Shown here: in pieces, positions 58,961 through 64,000 of the stretch | Position numbering within the stretch: position 1 is the first letter of the stretch | How the letters are laid out: every line of letters starts with the position of its first letter | DNA from: Deinococcus apachensis DSM 19763 | Lineage (GTDB): Bacteria > Deinococcota > Deinococci > Deinococcales > Deinococcaceae | NCBI RefSeq assembly: GCF_000381345.1 | Contig: NZ_KB906401.1 | Location: forward strand, 62,001-126,000 | Length of the DNA stretch: 64,000 bases | Direction: 5' to 3' | Translations under genes and position numbers: made by a program | The notes under the pieces: generated by a model | The model's input: the letters and a program-made list of their open reading frames with translations, nothing else | Databases searched by the model: none | Told to the model about the DNA's origin: nothing

Positions 58961-59192
58961 CCAGCGCGGCCGTCAGCAGCCCCAGCACGACGAACCAAGT
59001 GGGCGCGCGGCCCCCGTTCACCTGATTCGCCGCCGCCCACCCGAGCCGCAGGTTCACGAGAGCGAACACCAGCAGGAAGGCGTCGAGCGCGTCTAGGCTC
59101 CCCCCACTTCCCAGCCTCAGCGGGTACGACACGAGGAACGTCAGGCCCGCCAACGCGAGTGCGATCAGGAGTTGCAGGGCGTAGGGGGGCAT
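58923..59192 (-). CDS. Small membrane protein of unknown function
   Basis: 89 residues with three hydrophobic segments (about 5-25, 34-55, 65-85). Starts MPPYALQLLIALALAGLTFLV. No known motif. It lies 18 bases downstream of the flavin reductase gene on the same strand, likely in one operon, and its 3' end overlaps the converging ABC gene. Not recognised, but the membrane pattern suggests it is real. Confidence 0.6.
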   Translation of the reverse strand: MPPYALQLLIALALAGLTFLVSYPLRLGSGGSLDALDAFLLVFALVNLRLGWAAANQVNGGRAPTWFVVLGLLTAALVTWAMIRALTPR

Positions 59193-59210
59193 AGCGGGAG
59201 CCGTCTCCCC

Positions 59211-59699
59211 TCACCCCAGCTCGTGGTACTGGCCGCGGAAGTACAGGAGGGGATCGTCGTCGGTGTAGCGGGCGTACTCGACCAACCCCAGATAGAGGGT
59301 ATGGTCGCCCGCCGGGGTGGCCTCCTGCTTGCGGCAGACGAGTTGCGCCACGCTGCCGCCGATCAGGGGCAGGCCCTCGTGGAGGAACCAGGGCACCGCC
59401 TCCTCGGGGCCGGGCTTGCCAGAGAAATGGTCGCTGAGGTGGCGCTGGGTGCTGCTCAGGATGCTGACGCCGAAGCGCGTCACGTCCTCCCGCGAGAGCA
59501 GGGCATGCATTCCGGCGCGGTGGTCCACGCTCACCAGGATCAGCGGCGGCGTGAGGCTGACCGACACGAAGGCGCTCGCCGTCATGCCCCGCCGCTCCTC
59601 GCCGTCCGTGGCCGTGACCACCGTCACACCGCTGGCGAAGCGGCCCAGCGTCTGCCGGAATTCATAGGGGGGAATACCTTCGGAAACGGGGGAGGTCAT
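59211..59699 (-). CDS. Flavin reductase-like FMN-binding protein
   Basis: 162 residues of the HpaC/flavin-reductase family: FRQTLGRFASGVTVVTATDG (14-33), GMTASAFVSVSLTPPLILVSV and the C-terminal FRGQYHELG. Supplies reduced flavin to a monooxygenase or acts as an NADH:FMN reductase. The partner is not in the window. The ATG follows TACACT by six bases. Forms a two-gene unit with the small membrane protein. Confidence 0.88.
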   Translation of the reverse strand: MTSPVSEGIPPYEFRQTLGRFASGVTVVTATDGEERRGMTASAFVSVSLTPPLILVSVDHRAGMHALLSREDVTRFGVSILSSTQRHLSDHFSGKPGPEEAVPWFLHEGLPLIGGSVAQLVCRKQEATPAGDHTLYLGLVEYARYTDDDPLLYFRGQYHELG

Positions 59700-59727
59700 G
59701 GGGGGAGTGTAGCGAGTGACGCGGACC

Positions 59728-61407
<1,680 letters not shown>

Positions 61408-61534
61408 GGGCTGGAGGCAGGGTAGCGCAGCGGCGGGGGGAGAACGTGAAGCGCCGGGGTTCACGTATTGGGGGCGGGGATGAGGCGGCAAGGAGCGCTT
61501 ATTGCGGAAAGTTCGGCAGCGAAAGCATCAACAA

Positions 61535-61712
61535 CTCCTCCCCCTTGAGCTGCGAAGCAGAGGGAGGAGGCCGGGACCCGTAGAACTGCCTGCGGAGGAG
61601 GGGAGCGGGCACGACCCACGGCGTGACCGGAAGGGGAGGCAGGCCATCTTGGCGGCGTCCGAGGTGGTCACACGTCCCATCACCCCGACCCTCTTCCACA
61701 AGGGGAGGGGGA
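61535..61712. repeat. Palindromic intergenic repeat, copy 4
   Basis: Left end CTCCTCCCCCTTGAGCTGCG and AGGAGGCCGGGACCCGTAG; right end GGTCACACGTCCCATCACCC followed by CGACCCTCTTCCACAAGGGG. Its right end matches the right end of the 42304 copy (TCACACG[CT]CCC). It fills most of the 351-base gap between the GHL10 gene and dnaX; nothing else is recognisable there. Confidence 0.62.
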
Positions 61713-61758
61713 AATGTACGTCACCTCCCTCAGAGAACATCTGGCCCAGCGACGGGAA

Positions 61759-64000
<2,242 letters not shown>

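Overview
The window is about 64 kb of very GC-rich, densely packed chromosomal DNA. It looks like a Deinococcus species or a close relative; this is inferred from gene content and signals, not from a database search. Pointers are the many genes that start 5-7 bases after a TAnnnT promoter box with no ribosome binding site (leaderless mRNAs, a known Deinococcus habit), a CsaB pyruvyl transferase next to a DUF5693 membrane protein (S-layer anchoring), an LptD/OstA-like outer membrane protein, a SufU scaffold, and a family of GC-rich palindromic intergenic repeats. No phage, transposase, plasmid or CRISPR signal was seen. Almost every gene is ordinary chromosomal housekeeping or envelope biology.

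Layout. 1-3.4 kb: acetate operon on the minus strand (DUF485, ActP symporter, acetyl-CoA synthetase cut by the window edge). 3.5-8.5 kb: moaA, a GntR/UTRA regulator, a small membrane protein, a TetR regulator and a 2-phosphoglycerate kinase with three N-terminal ATP-cone-like repeats. 8.8-14.9 kb: minus-strand cluster of a GAF-GGDEF protein, methylmalonyl-CoA epimerase, VanZ, MoxR ATPase and a fused DUF58-transglutaminase. 15-18 kb: plsY, a small conserved ORF, aspartate-semialdehyde dehydrogenase preceded by a leader peptide and attenuator, and a rhomboid protease. 18-27 kb: mostly small enzymes (nucleotidyltransferase, VOC protein, amine oxidase, tautomerase, RNA methyltransferase, hydrolase, phosphatase), plus one lipoprotein gene broken by two frameshifts. 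27.4-35.4 kb: speA, a phosphotransferase, tRNA-Asp, L-asparaginase, an unknown small gene, oligopeptidase B and a beta-lactamase-fold hydrolase. 35.9-41 kb: envelope cluster (lipoprotein, LptD-like protein, SpoIID-like protein). 41-49 kb: FAD oxidoreductase, M20 amidohydrolase, sufU, a frameshifted MFS transporter with its AraC neighbour, folE and purA. 49-52.6 kb: an E2-like protein with an E3-binding domain but no visible catalytic His, divergent from a leucine-dehydrogenase homologue lacking the catalytic Lys, then udk. 52.6-64 kb: DUF5693-csaB, thioesterase, CobW GTPase, ABC exporter, flavin reductase, GHL10-type secreted protein and dnaX (5' end outside the window).

The most interesting points are: a compact ribosome-mediated attenuator in front of asd, with a nine-residue leader peptide containing Thr-Ile-Thr and two mutually exclusive hairpins; the side-by-side pair of apparently catalytically degenerate enzymes (pseudo-E2 and pseudo-LeuDH); the triple ATP-cone kinase; the DUF58-TgpA fusion; and a four-copy palindromic repeat family, one copy of which supplies the C-terminus and stop codon of a gene. 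Four single-base indels in three genes could be true decay or sequencing errors in homopolymers.
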